A stretch of DNA of 64,000 nucleotides from Armatimonadota bacterium (GTDB lineage Bacteria > Armatimonadota > Fimbriimonadia > Fimbriimonadales > Fimbriimonadaceae), in contig WGMG01000006.1 in NCBI GenBank assembly GCA_016125185.1, positions 1,426,001 through 1,490,000 of the forward strand. Reading direction: 5' to 3'. Each line of letters starts with the position of its first letter. Position 1 is the stretch's first letter. Position numbers and translations under genes: made by a program. The notes beneath the pieces were generated by a model that saw only the letters and a program-made list of their open reading frames with translations, was not told where the DNA came from and did not search any database. Shown here piece by piece: positions 16,604 through 25,806 of this stretch.

Positions 16604-18862
16604 TTGAGAAAGCTATCGATCCGCCTTCAGATTATCGCCATTGTGGTTGCCGCCACGATGCTTGCGATTTTTGGGTCGATGGTTCTGTTTTCGACGTACG
16701 ACATCTCCCAGCTCCAGCACAAGATCACGCGGGATGCGATGATCGAAGCGAGAATCATTGGACAGAACAGTTCAGCCGCAGCTTCGTTCGGCGATGCCAA
16801 AGCAGCGACCGAAGTACTGAATTCCTTGCGGGCCAAGCCCGAAGTGGAATCGGCGACACTATTTGATGGGCAAGGCAAGATGCTGGCTCAGTACCAGAAG
16901 GATTCGTCCAAGGAACCGGTTAAGAAACCGGCGGCGCTTGGCAACCTGAGTCAAATCGTCGGAACACATCTGTTTACATCCACGTCCATCTCAGCCGGCC
17001 AGGAGAAGGTCGGCAGTCTAACCATCGTTTCTAGCCTTCAGGAGCTTTCGGAACGTACGAGTATGTACACCGAGATCGGTTTGGTTCTGACGCTGATCGC
17101 GCTCGCCATCGCCGTCTCGGTTGCCTCGGTTCTTCAACGATTTGTGACGGGTCCGATTAGGAGTCTCTCGCAGACCATGCGCCACGTGACGGCCAAGGCC
17201 GATTACGATGTTCAGCTTCCCCAAGAGTCGGCGACGGAGACGGGAACGTTAATCACCGCCTTTAACCGGATGATTTCCGATATCCATCGGCGCGATCTCG
17301 ACCTCCGAGAGGCGAACCTTGAGCTTGAGCACAGCCAGACACAATTGGCTGAGTTTTTTGATCACGCACCCTTTGGGTTGAACCGAATTTCACCGGACGG
17401 CGACATTGTCGAGGCGAACGACGTTTGTCTCGAAATATTCGGCGTGTCCTACATCGATTGGATCGGCAAACCGTTTGAGTCCTATTTCAGCGATCCAGAC
17501 CAGATTCGCGAGGCGTTGGCGGTCATTCGCTCGGGAGGTTCAATCGAGAACCTCGATCTCCAGTTGTCATCTGGCGAAGAAGAAGCAGAGAAAACCGTTC
17601 GCCTGAATGCAAACGGCAACTGGGAAGGCGAACGGTTGGTGAACATTCGATGTTTTGTGCAGGACATCACGGTCCTGAATCAAGTCGAAAAAGCGCGAGT
17701 CGAGAAGGAGAAAGCCGAGCGTGCGAACCAAGCCAAGAGCGAATTCCTGTCGCGGATGAGCCACGAACTGCGCACGCCGATGAACGCCATCCTCGGCTTT
17801 GGCCAGCTTTTGGAAATGCAACCGCTTTCGAAGCTGGAAGAGGAGTGGGTCGCGCAGATTTTGAAGGGCGGCCGGCACCTGCTCAGTCTCATCAACGACG
17901 TTCTGAACATCTCAAAGATTGAGTCGGGCATGATGTCAATCTCGACCGAACCGGTTGAGATTCTGCCGGTCGTGAACGATGCCATCCACATGGTGCATAC
18001 GACCGCAGCGCAAAGGAATGTCACGTTCGAGGTCGATTCGGCGAAGCTGGAAGGACTGTATGCCCGAACGGACCTGCAGCGCATCTCTCAGGTTTTGATC
18101 AATGTGCTTTCGAACGCGGCCAAGTACAACGTGGAAGGCGGAAAGGTCACCGTGGACCTGGTTGAGGGGCCGGTTGGACGCCTGATCATCAGTGTGGCCG
18201 ATACCGGAATCGGGGTTCCGGCCGATAAGGTTTCGCGTCTGTTCACACCATTCGACCGTCTGGACGCAGAGTTGACGGAGGTTGAAGGCACCGGCCTTGG
18301 ACTATCGCACTCAAAGAGTCTGATGGACGCGATGGGCGGCTCACTGACCTACGACACCACGTACGAAGGCCCGGGTTCGCGCTTCCTGGTCGAGATGAAG
18401 GAGTGCGACAAGAACGATTTTCGACAGAGCGTTGCCCAGGATGTCTCAATTCTGGCTAACGACTCTTTCACTAGTGGTCTGCAACGGATCGTTTTGGTGG
18501 AGGACAATCTGTCAAGTACGCGGGTGATCGAGTTTGCGCTTTCGAACTTGGATAACGTCCAGCTTTCGGTAGCCTGTCGCGGAATGGAAGGGCTCGAAAT
18601 GATTGAACGGGTGACTCCGTCGCTGGTCATCCTGGACAACAACCTGCCCGACATCGAAGGCTTCGAAATTGTCGGCCTGTTGCGTTCCAATCCCGAATTT
18701 GCCGAGTTGCCGATTGTGATTTTGACCGCCGATGCGACCGCATCGACCCGGCGACGATTCTCGAAATTACACGTTCAAGGCTTTCTCACCAAGCCGGTCG
18801 ACCTCAAGGAACTGATGTCGATCATCGAGCGATGCACGGGCGAGTCCGAGCACGCGGCTTAG
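16604..18862 (+). CDS. CHASE8-HAMP-PAS hybrid sensor histidine kinase
   Basis: The 752-residue inner-membrane kinase starts at a TTG. Order: helix 1 (8-30), a periplasmic CHASE8 domain (35-150) with IGQNSSAAASFGDAKAATEV, helix 2 (157-178) and HAMP (179-232). A PAS domain (245-360), HisKA with FLSRMSHELRTPMNAI (His387), HATPase (about 480-600, N box VLSNAAKYN, GTGLGLSHSKSL) and a receiver (628-745, Asp678 in VILDNNLPD, Lys730) follow. YfiR, encoded just upstream, is known in other bacteria to bind periplasmic sensor domains of this type. No separate output regulator is encoded next to it. Confidence 0.93.
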   Translation: MRKLSIRLQIIAIVVAATMLAIFGSMVLFSTYDISQLQHKITRDAMIEARIIGQNSSAAASFGDAKAATEVLNSLRAKPEVESATLFDGQGKMLAQYQKDSSKEPVKKPAALGNLSQIVGTHLFTSTSISAGQEKVGSLTIVSSLQELSERTSMYTEIGLVLTLIALAIAVSVASVLQRFVTGPIRSLSQTMRHVTAKADYDVQLPQESATETGTLITAFNRMISDIHRRDLDLREANLELEHSQTQLAEFFDHAPFGLNRISPDGDIVEANDVCLEIFGVSYIDWIGKPFESYFSDPDQIREALAVIRSGGSIENLDLQLSSGEEEAEKTVRLNANGNWEGERLVNIRCFVQDITVLNQVEKARVEKEKAERANQAKSEFLSRMSHELRTPMNAILGFGQLLEMQPLSKLEEEWVAQILKGGRHLLSLINDVLNISKIESGMMSISTEPVEILPVVNDAIHMVHTTAAQRNVTFEVDSAKLEGLYARTDLQRISQVLINVLSNAAKYNVEGGKVTVDLVEGPVGRLIISVADTGIGVPADKVSRLFTPFDRLDAELTEVEGTGLGLSHSKSLMDAMGGSLTYDTTYEGPGSRFLVEMKECDKNDFRQSVAQDVSILANDSFTSGLQRIVLVEDNLSSTRVIEFALSNLDNVQLSVACRGMEGLEMIERVTPSLVILDNNLPDIEGFEIVGLLRSNPEFAELPIVILTADATASTRRRFSKLHVQGFLTKPVDLKELMSIIERCTGESEHAA

Positions 18863-18944
18863 TCGCATTTATTGTCCAAATCCGATATGTCCGCCCGTTC
18901 ACGGCGCTGGCGGAAGGTAAAACCAAAGGGACCGAGGGCATCCA

Positions 18945-21068
18945 ATGTTGCTACCACTGACGGCATTTCTCATGGCGACGACGGCCAAACTCCCCATTCA
19001 GACCGGTTCCGGCTTCGACCAGGAACGGACGGTTTTCCAGACTTCGAGCACGTATTCGGACCGCATCAATTTGCGAGCCGACGTGGCGATCGTTTACGGA
19101 TTTGACCCGGGGATGCCGGAGCGAGTGCGAGCGTGGCGAAGCCGCGGATACAAGGTCCATCTTATGACCGGCGTGGCTTGGGGTGAATACCAGGACTACT
19201 ACTTTGGCCGGTGGGACGGCATCAACCACGAGGATGAAGCTCAAACCCGCAAAAACGGTGAGAAGGTCGGCCACGGAGCCGACGTCTACTACATGTCGCC
19301 GGGCAAGAACTATGGCAAGTATTTAGCCGATGGTGTGCGTCGGGCGCTGGAAGTTGGGGTCGAAGCGGTTCATTTGGAAGAGCCAGAGTTTTGGAACTTC
19401 GGCGGCTACGGCGAAGGATTCAAGCGAGAATGGAAGGAGTTCTACCACGAAGATTGGCAGGACCCAGAGAGCTCGCCCGACGCCCGCTGGCGCGCGGCAA
19501 AGCTGATGTACTACTTGTACCGACGTGCGCTACAGCAGGTTTTCGATTCGATTCAGGAGTACAACAAGGAGCATGGCACCCACGTTCGTTGCTACGTACC
19601 GACCCACAGCCTGATCAACTACGCGAGTTGGGGAATCGTGAGCCCAGAATCCAGCCTTGCCCGCCTGAACGGTTGCGATGGCTACATCGCCCAGGTTTGG
19701 ACGGGTACTTCGCGAGAACCGAATGTGTACCAGGGCTTGAAAAAGGAGCGCACGTTTGAAACGGCGTTTCTGGAATACGGTTCCATGCAGAACTTGGTGC
19801 GGTCAACGGGACGAAACGTGTGGTATTTGGCCGACCCGATCGAGGACAACGCCAACCACGATTGGGGCGACTACCGCGCCAACTATCACTCCACGCTGAT
19901 CGCTTCCCTACTCCAACCCGACGTTTGGAACTACGAAGTCATGCCATGGCCGGAGCGGATTTTCCACGGTCTATATCCTTCCATCGAGAATAAGCGAAAG
20001 CGGGTCCCGATTCCGGCCGCCTACGCCACCGAGCTACAAGTCGTCATTCATGCTCTGAAGGACATGAAACAGCCGTCAGTCGAATGGGATTGCGGAACGC
20101 AGGGCGTGGGGGTGATGGTCAGCGATTCGCTCATGTTCGAGCGAGGCGGCCCGACCAATAGCGATGCGGAAATGGGACATTTGTATGGTCTGGCGCTTCC
20201 CTTCTTGAAGCGCGGGATGCCGGTCCAGCCAATTCAGCTTGAAAACATCACCTTGCCGGGCTACCTCGACGGCATGAAACTGATCCTGATGACCTACGAG
20301 GGCATGAAGCCGCTTTCGCCGGACGTGCATGATGCGCTGGCCAAGTGGGTTCGAGGTGGCGGCACCCTGGTGTTTGTGGATAAGGACGCCGACCCGTTTG
20401 TTCGAGTTCGAGAGTGGTGGAATTCGGACGGCAAGCACTTCGCGACACCGCGCGAGGACCTTTTCGAGCGGCTGGGCGTCGGAGCTAATCCGACGAACGA
20501 AGTGAGTTCAGTCGGGAAAGGCCGCCTGGTGTACCTACGCAAGAGTCCTAGCTTAGACATTTCGAAGGTTGCCTCGGGAGCCGACTGGCTGACGAAGAAG
20601 GTTCACGTGGATGCACCAAACTTTCCTTGGAAGGAATCGGCGTCACTGGTTTTGCGGCGCGGGCCGTACATCGTCGCATCGGGAATGGACGAGACGAACT
20701 CGCCCCGCCAGACCCTGAAGGGTCAGTTCATCGACCTCTTCGACCCAGCGCTTGCCGTTCAGACAAGCATCGAACTGGGTCCGTCTTCTCGACATCTGTT
20801 GGTCGATCTGTCAAAGTACCGAAAGACGGTGGTGGCCGCATCGGGTCGGGTCGAGGAAATGGAGTCGGACGCTAAGCACTGGCGAGGAACCCTCGAAGGG
20901 ATCGCGGAAACGCAAGCTGCGATGGCGTTCCGGTTTGCCAAAGCGCCGAGGAGCGTCTCGTTGGATGGACAGATGATCCAGTCGTTCAGCTACGATTCCT
21001 CAGCGAAGATACTGTTGGTCCGGTTCCAGAACAGTCCGGTTCCGCAGACGGTGGACGTGGAGTTTTAA
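18945..21068 (+). CDS. Secreted glycoside-hydrolase-like protein with GATase-like domain
   Basis: The 707-residue protein starts with a short signal-like sequence (MLLPLTAFLMATTAKLP). Residues about 45-370 look like a TIM barrel with VEAVHLEEPEFWNFGGYGEG, whose acidic residues could be catalytic. Residues about 400-520 resemble the beta-galactosidase trimerisation (GATase-like) domain: LYGLALPFLKRGMPVQPIQ and LAKWVRGGGTLVFVDKDADP. The C-terminal 170 residues are beta-rich. This layout recalls GH42-type enzymes, but I do not recognise a named family, so substrate and even activity are open. GAGGG precedes the ATG. Confidence 0.65.
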   Translation: MLLPLTAFLMATTAKLPIQTGSGFDQERTVFQTSSTYSDRINLRADVAIVYGFDPGMPERVRAWRSRGYKVHLMTGVAWGEYQDYYFGRWDGINHEDEAQTRKNGEKVGHGADVYYMSPGKNYGKYLADGVRRALEVGVEAVHLEEPEFWNFGGYGEGFKREWKEFYHEDWQDPESSPDARWRAAKLMYYLYRRALQQVFDSIQEYNKEHGTHVRCYVPTHSLINYASWGIVSPESSLARLNGCDGYIAQVWTGTSREPNVYQGLKKERTFETAFLEYGSMQNLVRSTGRNVWYLADPIEDNANHDWGDYRANYHSTLIASLLQPDVWNYEVMPWPERIFHGLYPSIENKRKRVPIPAAYATELQVVIHALKDMKQPSVEWDCGTQGVGVMVSDSLMFERGGPTNSDAEMGHLYGLALPFLKRGMPVQPIQLENITLPGYLDGMKLILMTYEGMKPLSPDVHDALAKWVRGGGTLVFVDKDADPFVRVREWWNSDGKHFATPREDLFERLGVGANPTNEVSSVGKGRLVYLRKSPSLDISKVASGADWLTKKVHVDAPNFPWKESASLVLRRGPYIVASGMDETNSPRQTLKGQFIDLFDPALAVQTSIELGPSSRHLLVDLSKYRKTVVAASGRVEEMESDAKHWRGTLEGIAETQAAMAFRFAKAPRSVSLDGQMIQSFSYDSSAKILLVRFQNSPVPQTVDVEF

Positions 21069-21284
21069 TCGCAGATCTGGATTGGCGCGGCCCCGAAGAC
21101 CTCTGTTAGTGAATGGACGCCAGCCTAGCCTTTCGAGTCGATTCTCGGCTCCTCGGACTGGGCTCAGTTGAGACGGACCCTCGTCCTATAGTCTGCATTT
21201 GGACGGCGGTTGCGCCGATACCATCCACCCCGTCGCTTCGCGCCACCCCTCCAAGCTTTGGAGGGGAAATGTTTGGGCACGACT
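21069..21284. other. Intergenic stretch between convergent genes
   Basis: I see no gene. It contains a hairpin at 21246-21266 (CCCCTCCAA / TTGGAGGGG around GCT) that may end transcription of the convergent neighbours. The preceding bases (21228-21245) resemble those near 7165-7185. Confidence 0.4.
21246..21266. repeat. GC-rich inverted repeat
   Basis: Arms CCCCTCCAA and TTGGAGGGG enclose three bases. It is followed by AAAT rather than a T-run. It could be a weak bidirectional terminator between the glycosidase-like and DinB genes. Confidence 0.5.
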
Positions 21285-21767
21285 TTAGAGGTTCGGGTTG
21301 ACGCCCCAGCCCAGGCATTCGCGAATCTTCTCGATTTGTCCGACGTGGTAGGCCATGTGGAGAAAGCGGCACAGCAGATCGCCGAATCCATAGGGGCTGG
21401 AGCGAATGTCGTCGATTGAATCGTTCTGAATGAGGACGACCAAAGCATCGACCGAATCCCAGAAACGCTTTTGAGCTAACTGCCAACTTGCTTCGTCCAA
21501 AGCTTCAGCCCGCGCTGGCCAAGCGCCTTCGCTTGGATGGGTCGATTGTTTGGTCTTGACCCGCTCGACGATGTCTTCGTTCCAGACGGCAGTGTGGAGA
21601 ACAATATCCCAGACTCCCATGAGGTCGGGTCCGGGGCGCCAAGCCGCTTGCTCGGCCGTCAGACCATCGAGAGCTTCTTTCCAAGGGTAGACCCAGCCAT
21701 CCTGGAACACCGAGTAGTCCAACCCCACTTTGAAGAGATCTTTCGCTTCTTGGTTCGACAGTCCCAT
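21285..21767 (-). CDS. DinB-superfamily protein
   Basis: The 160-residue protein has the DinB four-helix pattern: KEALDGLTAEQAAWRPGPDL, the first histidine in VWDIVLHTAVWNEDIVERV and the final one in FLHMAYHVGQIEKIRECLGW. The phrase WDIVLHTAVW is typical for the branch annotated as damage-inducible or putative thiol transferases. The ATG at 21767 is chosen because residues upstream of it have no family character. It lies after the post-COAP-1 protein on the same strand, separated by a terminator, so it probably has its own promoter. Confidence 0.85.
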   Translation of the reverse strand: MGLSNQEAKDLFKVGLDYSVFQDGWVYPWKEALDGLTAEQAAWRPGPDLMGVWDIVLHTAVWNEDIVERVKTKQSTHPSEGAWPARAEALDEASWQLAQKRFWDSVDALVVLIQNDSIDDIRSSPYGFGDLLCRFLHMAYHVGQIEKIRECLGWGVNPNL

Positions 21768-21786
21768 GCCGCCATTATAGTCGGCG

Positions 21787-21822
21787 AAAAACAAAACAGC
21801 CCAGGTCCGTAGACCCGGGCTG
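21787..21822 (-). terminator. Rho-independent terminator downstream of the post-COAP-1 gene
   Basis: On the reverse strand an 11-base stem (CAGCCCGGGTC with one mismatch) and a 4-base loop are followed by TTTTGTTTTT. It lies 21 bases after the stop codon at 21844 and just upstream of the DinB start. Confidence 0.9.
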
Positions 21823-21843
21823 CTGTCAAGTTCCCCAAAAAGA

Positions 21844-22599
21844 TTACTTGCAGTGAATCTGGACGTTGCCGTGGCTGAACGTTTTGCTATAGCTGAAGAG
21901 CAGGGCACCGGAGTTCGGATCGTAGACGCTGAAGTCAACGCTGTCCGAGGTGCCGGGCTCGCCGTTATCGACCACATGGACGAAGAATCGATAGTTGCCG
22001 CTTCCGTTCAGTTTGCAGTAGCCCGTGAAGTAACCGTCGGTGCAGGTCGGAGCGTAGACCCAATCGAGCGACGTGCTCTTGAAATTCATCAAACCTTCGT
22101 GATCCTGGAACTCAAAGTTGCCCTTGATCGAACCGTTGCTGAGAACCTGGGCGACGAAGCCCATGGTGTCCTTACCGTTGGGATAGTCGTACCAGCCGCC
22201 ACCGGTGATGTGACCTGCGGCGTCAGGGCGAATCGCGCTGACGAAGCCGATCGTCTGCTTGCTCAGTTCCGTACCGTTGAGATAGGTCTCGGCCTGGACC
22301 GTATAGGTCGAATCGACGGGCGGGAACCAGATGACCGAGAAGTTGCCGTCAGCATCCGGGTAGGCCGTCAGCGTCGCCACTTCCTCGTTGCCGGGCGTCG
22401 TGATATCGATCTCGACGAGGTCTGCGCCATTCGTCACAGTACCGTTGAACGTGACTTCGTCGGTTGCATAGACGGTCGCAGAAATTGGCTGAGGATCAGG
22501 AGTTCCACCGCCTCCGCCGACTACGCCGATACCGATGGCTGCGGCGGCATGGCTGGCCGCGGCGGCAAGAGTGAGAACTAAGATGCTGAGTGCCTTCAT
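21844..22599 (-). CDS. Exported protein with post-COAP-1-type domain
   Basis: This 251-residue protein has a signal peptide (residues 1-20). Residues about 40-115 read as an immunoglobulin-like strand domain (VTFNGTVTNGADLVEIDI). The C-terminal 120 residues match the post-COAP-1 domain: AGHITGGGWYDYPNGKDTMG, then FEFQDHEGLMNFKSTSLDW, then VVDNGEPGTSDSVDFSVYD. That domain is found in secreted and surface proteins and has no known activity. It is divergent from the GH172-like gene across a 90-base spacer rich in C/T runs, and it is closed by its own terminator. Confidence 0.75.
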   Translation of the reverse strand: MKALSILVLTLAAAASHAAAAIGIGVVGGGGGTPDPQPISATVYATDEVTFNGTVTNGADLVEIDITTPGNEEVATLTAYPDADGNFSVIWFPPVDSTYTVQAETYLNGTELSKQTIGFVSAIRPDAAGHITGGGWYDYPNGKDTMGFVAQVLSNGSIKGNFEFQDHEGLMNFKSTSLDWVYAPTCTDGYFTGYCKLNGSGNYRFFVHVVDNGEPGTSDSVDFSVYDPNSGALLFSYSKTFSHGNVQIHCK

Positions 22600-22688
22600 A
22601 CTGGTGGTTTTCTTTCCCTTTTCTTCCCTTTGGCTTCCCAGATACTTTTGCCAGGATTTTTGGGAAAAGGGGGTTTTGGTCCCTGGAA

Positions 22689-24368
22689 ATGTACGAGGTC
22701 GGCAGATTGAGTAACATGCCAGGAAAACCCATGCGACGACCGATGAGCAACAGTCCGATGGGCGCGCTCGCCGCCCCTCACTATGGGCGCAGTATGCGAG
22801 CCACCTCGACCTTCCGCGAAGGGGCGGACGGCAAGTACGATCGCAACGCTCCGCCGAAAAGTGACTTCGAAGAGCAAAGCAACCGCGACAACTTTCGCGT
22901 GCCGGGCGGCGAAACCCACGTTCTATTGGAAGCTGAGGGGCCAGGGTGCATCACCCATATGTGGATCACCTTCCTAGGCCCTGAGCCGCACCCGTGGGCG
23001 AAGGACGGTTCGGCCAACCACCAGGAACTGCTCCTGCGGATTTTCTATGACGGAGATGAGCGGCCCGGTGTCGAGGCTCCCTTGGGAGATTTCTTTGCCG
23101 GATGCTTTGGCAAGCGCAGCGAAGTCATCAGTCTGCCGGTCATCGTCGAGGGCGGCGACTCGTACAACTGTTTTTGGCACATGCCCTTTCAGAAGTCGTG
23201 TCGAATCGAGATCGTCAACGAAAGCGAAAAGCAGTTGAACCTGCTTTATTACAACGTCGATTGGATCAAGTACGACGAGCCACTGCCAGACGATACGCCT
23301 TACTTCTATGCCCAATATACGCAGGCGTACACCACCGGTGGAGGCGAGCCGTACACCCTATTGGAGACCGAAGGCAAAGGGCACTATGTTGGCACCGTTT
23401 TCTGCGTTCGAACGCGAAGCCCATACTGGTTTGGCGAGGGCGACGAGATGGTCACGATCGATGGCGAAGAGATTCCATCGGTTTGGGGCACGGGGACCGA
23501 GGACTACTTCCTGTGTGCTTGGGGCTTGGAAAAGACCTTGACGCCGTACTTCGGGGTTCCCTACTTCGACCAATGGGGCATCGTTGGGGGGCACACCAGC
23601 GCTTACCGGTGGCACGTCAACGATCCGTTCGTATTCTGCAAGTCGATCAAGGTTCAATTCGAGACCTTCGGGTGGATTTCGCCGGATGAGACGGAGCGGC
23701 AGCGGGCCAACAGTTGGAACCCCCGCGAGGACGACTACGCCAGCGTAGCGTTTTGGTACCAGACCGGCCGACCGACCTTTGCGGCTCGGGCTCCTCACGC
23801 CCGGGAGCGAAAGCTCCCTTCCATCGAACGCATCACCGTGCTTGCGGCGGGCCAAATGCTGGGTCAGGTAAACACCTTGGACCAAGAAGAGCTTCCGCGC
23901 CTGGAATACGATGGGCGAAAGACGGTTTCGCCAACTCGGCGCGAGGTTCAGCGATACCCCGAGCACTTCGAGTACTACCTGCTATATGCTCCCTGGCAAC
24001 CGGATGACCCAATTGAGATCAAGTTTGAGATTGATGAGCAAGAGCCTCTGCGACTGCTGATCAATGTAGCCAAGGGTCCCGACCTCGGCATTTATGAAGT
24101 GGCCCTCGATGGCGTGCGGCTGGGCGAGGCGATGGACTTCTACGCTCCCGAGATCGAGGCGCGGGAGTATCACTTCCTCGATTTCTGGCCGGAACCGGGA
24201 ATCTATACGCTCCGCCTCACGTGCATCGGCAAGAACCACCTTTCGAGCGGCGAGTCGCTCCTGCTGGAGTCGGTGCGCCTTCGCACCCGTCGCCCACGGG
24301 TACGGGAGTGGGCGTTCGAGAAGGAAAACGACTGGCGGACGAACCCGATCTACCACGCAGGAACCTAG
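22689..24368 (+). CDS. GH172 (DUF2961) glycoside hydrolase-like protein
   Basis: The 559-residue protein belongs to DUF2961, now glycoside hydrolase family 172. Members act on difructose dianhydrides and alpha-D-arabinofuranosides and assemble as trimers or hexamers. Key stretches are GGETHVLLEAEGPGCITHMW, PLGDFFAGCFGKR, VDWIKYDEPLPDDTPYFYAQ, GTGTEDYFLCAW and GHTSAYRWHVNDPFVF. The TEDYF acidic pair includes the residues seen as catalytic in this family. No signal peptide is seen, so it may be cytosolic. The start at 22689 keeps the family-like MYEVGRLSNMP; ATG at 22716 is an alternative. Confidence 0.85.
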   Translation: MYEVGRLSNMPGKPMRRPMSNSPMGALAAPHYGRSMRATSTFREGADGKYDRNAPPKSDFEEQSNRDNFRVPGGETHVLLEAEGPGCITHMWITFLGPEPHPWAKDGSANHQELLLRIFYDGDERPGVEAPLGDFFAGCFGKRSEVISLPVIVEGGDSYNCFWHMPFQKSCRIEIVNESEKQLNLLYYNVDWIKYDEPLPDDTPYFYAQYTQAYTTGGGEPYTLLETEGKGHYVGTVFCVRTRSPYWFGEGDEMVTIDGEEIPSVWGTGTEDYFLCAWGLEKTLTPYFGVPYFDQWGIVGGHTSAYRWHVNDPFVFCKSIKVQFETFGWISPDETERQRANSWNPREDDYASVAFWYQTGRPTFAARAPHARERKLPSIERITVLAAGQMLGQVNTLDQEELPRLEYDGRKTVSPTRREVQRYPEHFEYYLLYAPWQPDDPIEIKFEIDEQEPLRLLINVAKGPDLGIYEVALDGVRLGEAMDFYAPEIEAREYHFLDFWPEPGIYTLRLTCIGKNHLSSGESLLLESVRLRTRRPRVREWAFEKENDWRTNPIYHAGT

Positions 24369-24395
24369 AAAAACGGTTCTGGGTAGTCTGTTTCT

Positions 24396-25244
24396 GTGAA
24401 CCTGACTGCCCTGAACGAGTTTCTCAATCATCCTCTGGTGAAGATCCAGGGACTCGACCTCAGCGTGGCCCTCCTCCTGCGCGTTGCCGCGCTGTTCGTC
24501 ATTGTGCTCTTCATGAGCCGCGCTATTCGAACGATTACTTACAAGGCTCTGGCGCGGTTTCCTCACGTCGACAACTCGACGGCGAACTCGGTTTCGACCC
24601 TCGTTTACTACATGATCTTGGCATTAGGCGTGACTTGGGCATTGGGAACGCTCGGTCTGGATTCGACGAGTCTGGCCGTCTTCACCGGTGCGCTGGGACT
24701 GGGTGTTGGTCTTGGTTTTCAGGACATGGCCAAGAACTTCATTAGCGGAATCATCATGCTGATCAGCAAGACGATCAAGCCAGGCGACATCATTTCTCTG
24801 GACGATCTGACGGGACGGGTCGAAATGGTCGGCATGTACTCCAGTCAGATGAAGACGGTTCACGACGCGACGGTCATCATCCCCAATAGCGAAATCCTGA
24901 ACAATAAGTTTATCAATTGGACGCACGACCGGTCGATTCGCATGCTGGAAATCCCGATTGGAGTTCACTACGATTCGGACCTCGACGTCGTACAGAAGAT
25001 CCTGCATGACGCGGCTGCCGTCGTCGATCATATTCTTTCGGAACCTGGACCGAGGGTTTTGCTGGACACCTACGGCGACTCAAGCGTCAATTTTACGGTT
25101 CGGGTTTGGACCGACGAGGTGATGTACTATCGACGGGTTATCAGTGCGTACAACTTGGAAGTTTGGCGGCGGTTCAAGGATCAGAAGGTCTCGATTCCCT
25201 ACCCTCAGCAGGACGTCTACATCAAAGAAATGCCAAGGGTTTGA
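24396..25244 (+). CDS. Small-conductance mechanosensitive channel (MscS family)
   Basis: The 282-residue protein starts at GTG. It has three N-terminal helices; the third is the glycine-rich pore helix TGALGLGVGLGFQDMAKNF. It continues into the beta domain signature SKTIKPGDIISLDDLTGRVE and VHDATVIIPNSEILNNKFIN. The vestibule domain ends with VSIPYPQQDVYI. Such channels release solutes during osmotic downshock through the inner membrane. It follows the GH172 gene by 27 bases on the same strand. Its last 23 bases overlap the 3' end of the convergent kinase gene. Confidence 0.93.
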   Translation: MNLTALNEFLNHPLVKIQGLDLSVALLLRVAALFVIVLFMSRAIRTITYKALARFPHVDNSTANSVSTLVYYMILALGVTWALGTLGLDSTSLAVFTGALGLGVGLGFQDMAKNFISGIIMLISKTIKPGDIISLDDLTGRVEMVGMYSSQMKTVHDATVIIPNSEILNNKFINWTHDRSIRMLEIPIGVHYDSDLDVVQKILHDAAAVVDHILSEPGPRVLLDTYGDSSVNFTVRVWTDEVMYYRRVISAYNLEVWRRFKDQKVSIPYPQQDVYIKEMPRV

Positions 25245-25785
25245 ACCGGACGACGCGGTCGGGTTGGCGGTATTGCCAGGCGACCAGCAGTTCCTGGGCC
25301 GTCTCTTCGAGGGGTCGAGTTGAATCGGCTTCGAAGTCGTAGCCGCAGAAGGTGTGGATGACCTCAAAGTCACGACGTGCATCGCCGATGGGTCGGTTGC
25401 CGCGCTCACGCTCGCGACGCTCTAACTCTTCGACCGGGCAATGAACGCCAACGAGGAAAACGTCATGGTGGCCGAGGAGGTCTTGGAGCCGTTGTCGCCA
25501 CGGCTCGGTTTCGATGATGTGTTCGACGATGAGGTTATTTCCCGCCTCGATCAGGGAAGGCAGGCAACGGTGAAAGCCATCGAAGAAGGATTCCCGCATG
25601 CCTTTCCAAGGGAACTCGCCTGAGCGGATTCTCGCGCTCGGAAGCATGCCCGAGTCGATAAAGTGGTCGATGGAAAAATGCCAGAACGGCTCAGGCAAGA
25701 TGGACTGGAGGTGGCGAGCCAGTGTCGACTTGCCGGAACTCGATGCTCCATTCAGAAAGATGACCTTGCCCGGTTCCGATGCCAC
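25222..25785 (-). CDS. Chloramphenicol phosphotransferase-like P-loop kinase
   Basis: The 187-residue protein starts with a Walker A loop, VIFLNGASSSGKSTLARHLQ (about 8-27). It then has the CPT-like HFSIDHFIDSGMLP, with the Asp that acts as base in Streptomyces chloramphenicol 3-O-phosphotransferase. Later come NNLIVEHIIETEPWRQRLQD and VGVHCPVEELERRERERGNR. The true substrate is unlikely to be chloramphenicol in all homologues and should be left open. It lies 21 bases after the phosphoesterase gene on the same strand (probable operon) and overlaps the mscS end. Confidence 0.85.
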   Translation of the reverse strand: MASEPGKVIFLNGASSSGKSTLARHLQSILPEPFWHFSIDHFIDSGMLPSARIRSGEFPWKGMRESFFDGFHRCLPSLIEAGNNLIVEHIIETEPWRQRLQDLLGHHDVFLVGVHCPVEELERRERERGNRPIGDARRDFEVIHTFCGYDFEADSTRPLEETAQELLVAWQYRQPDRVVRFKPLAFL

Positions 25786-25806
25786 GGCTTCGATTATGTC
25801 ACGCGC

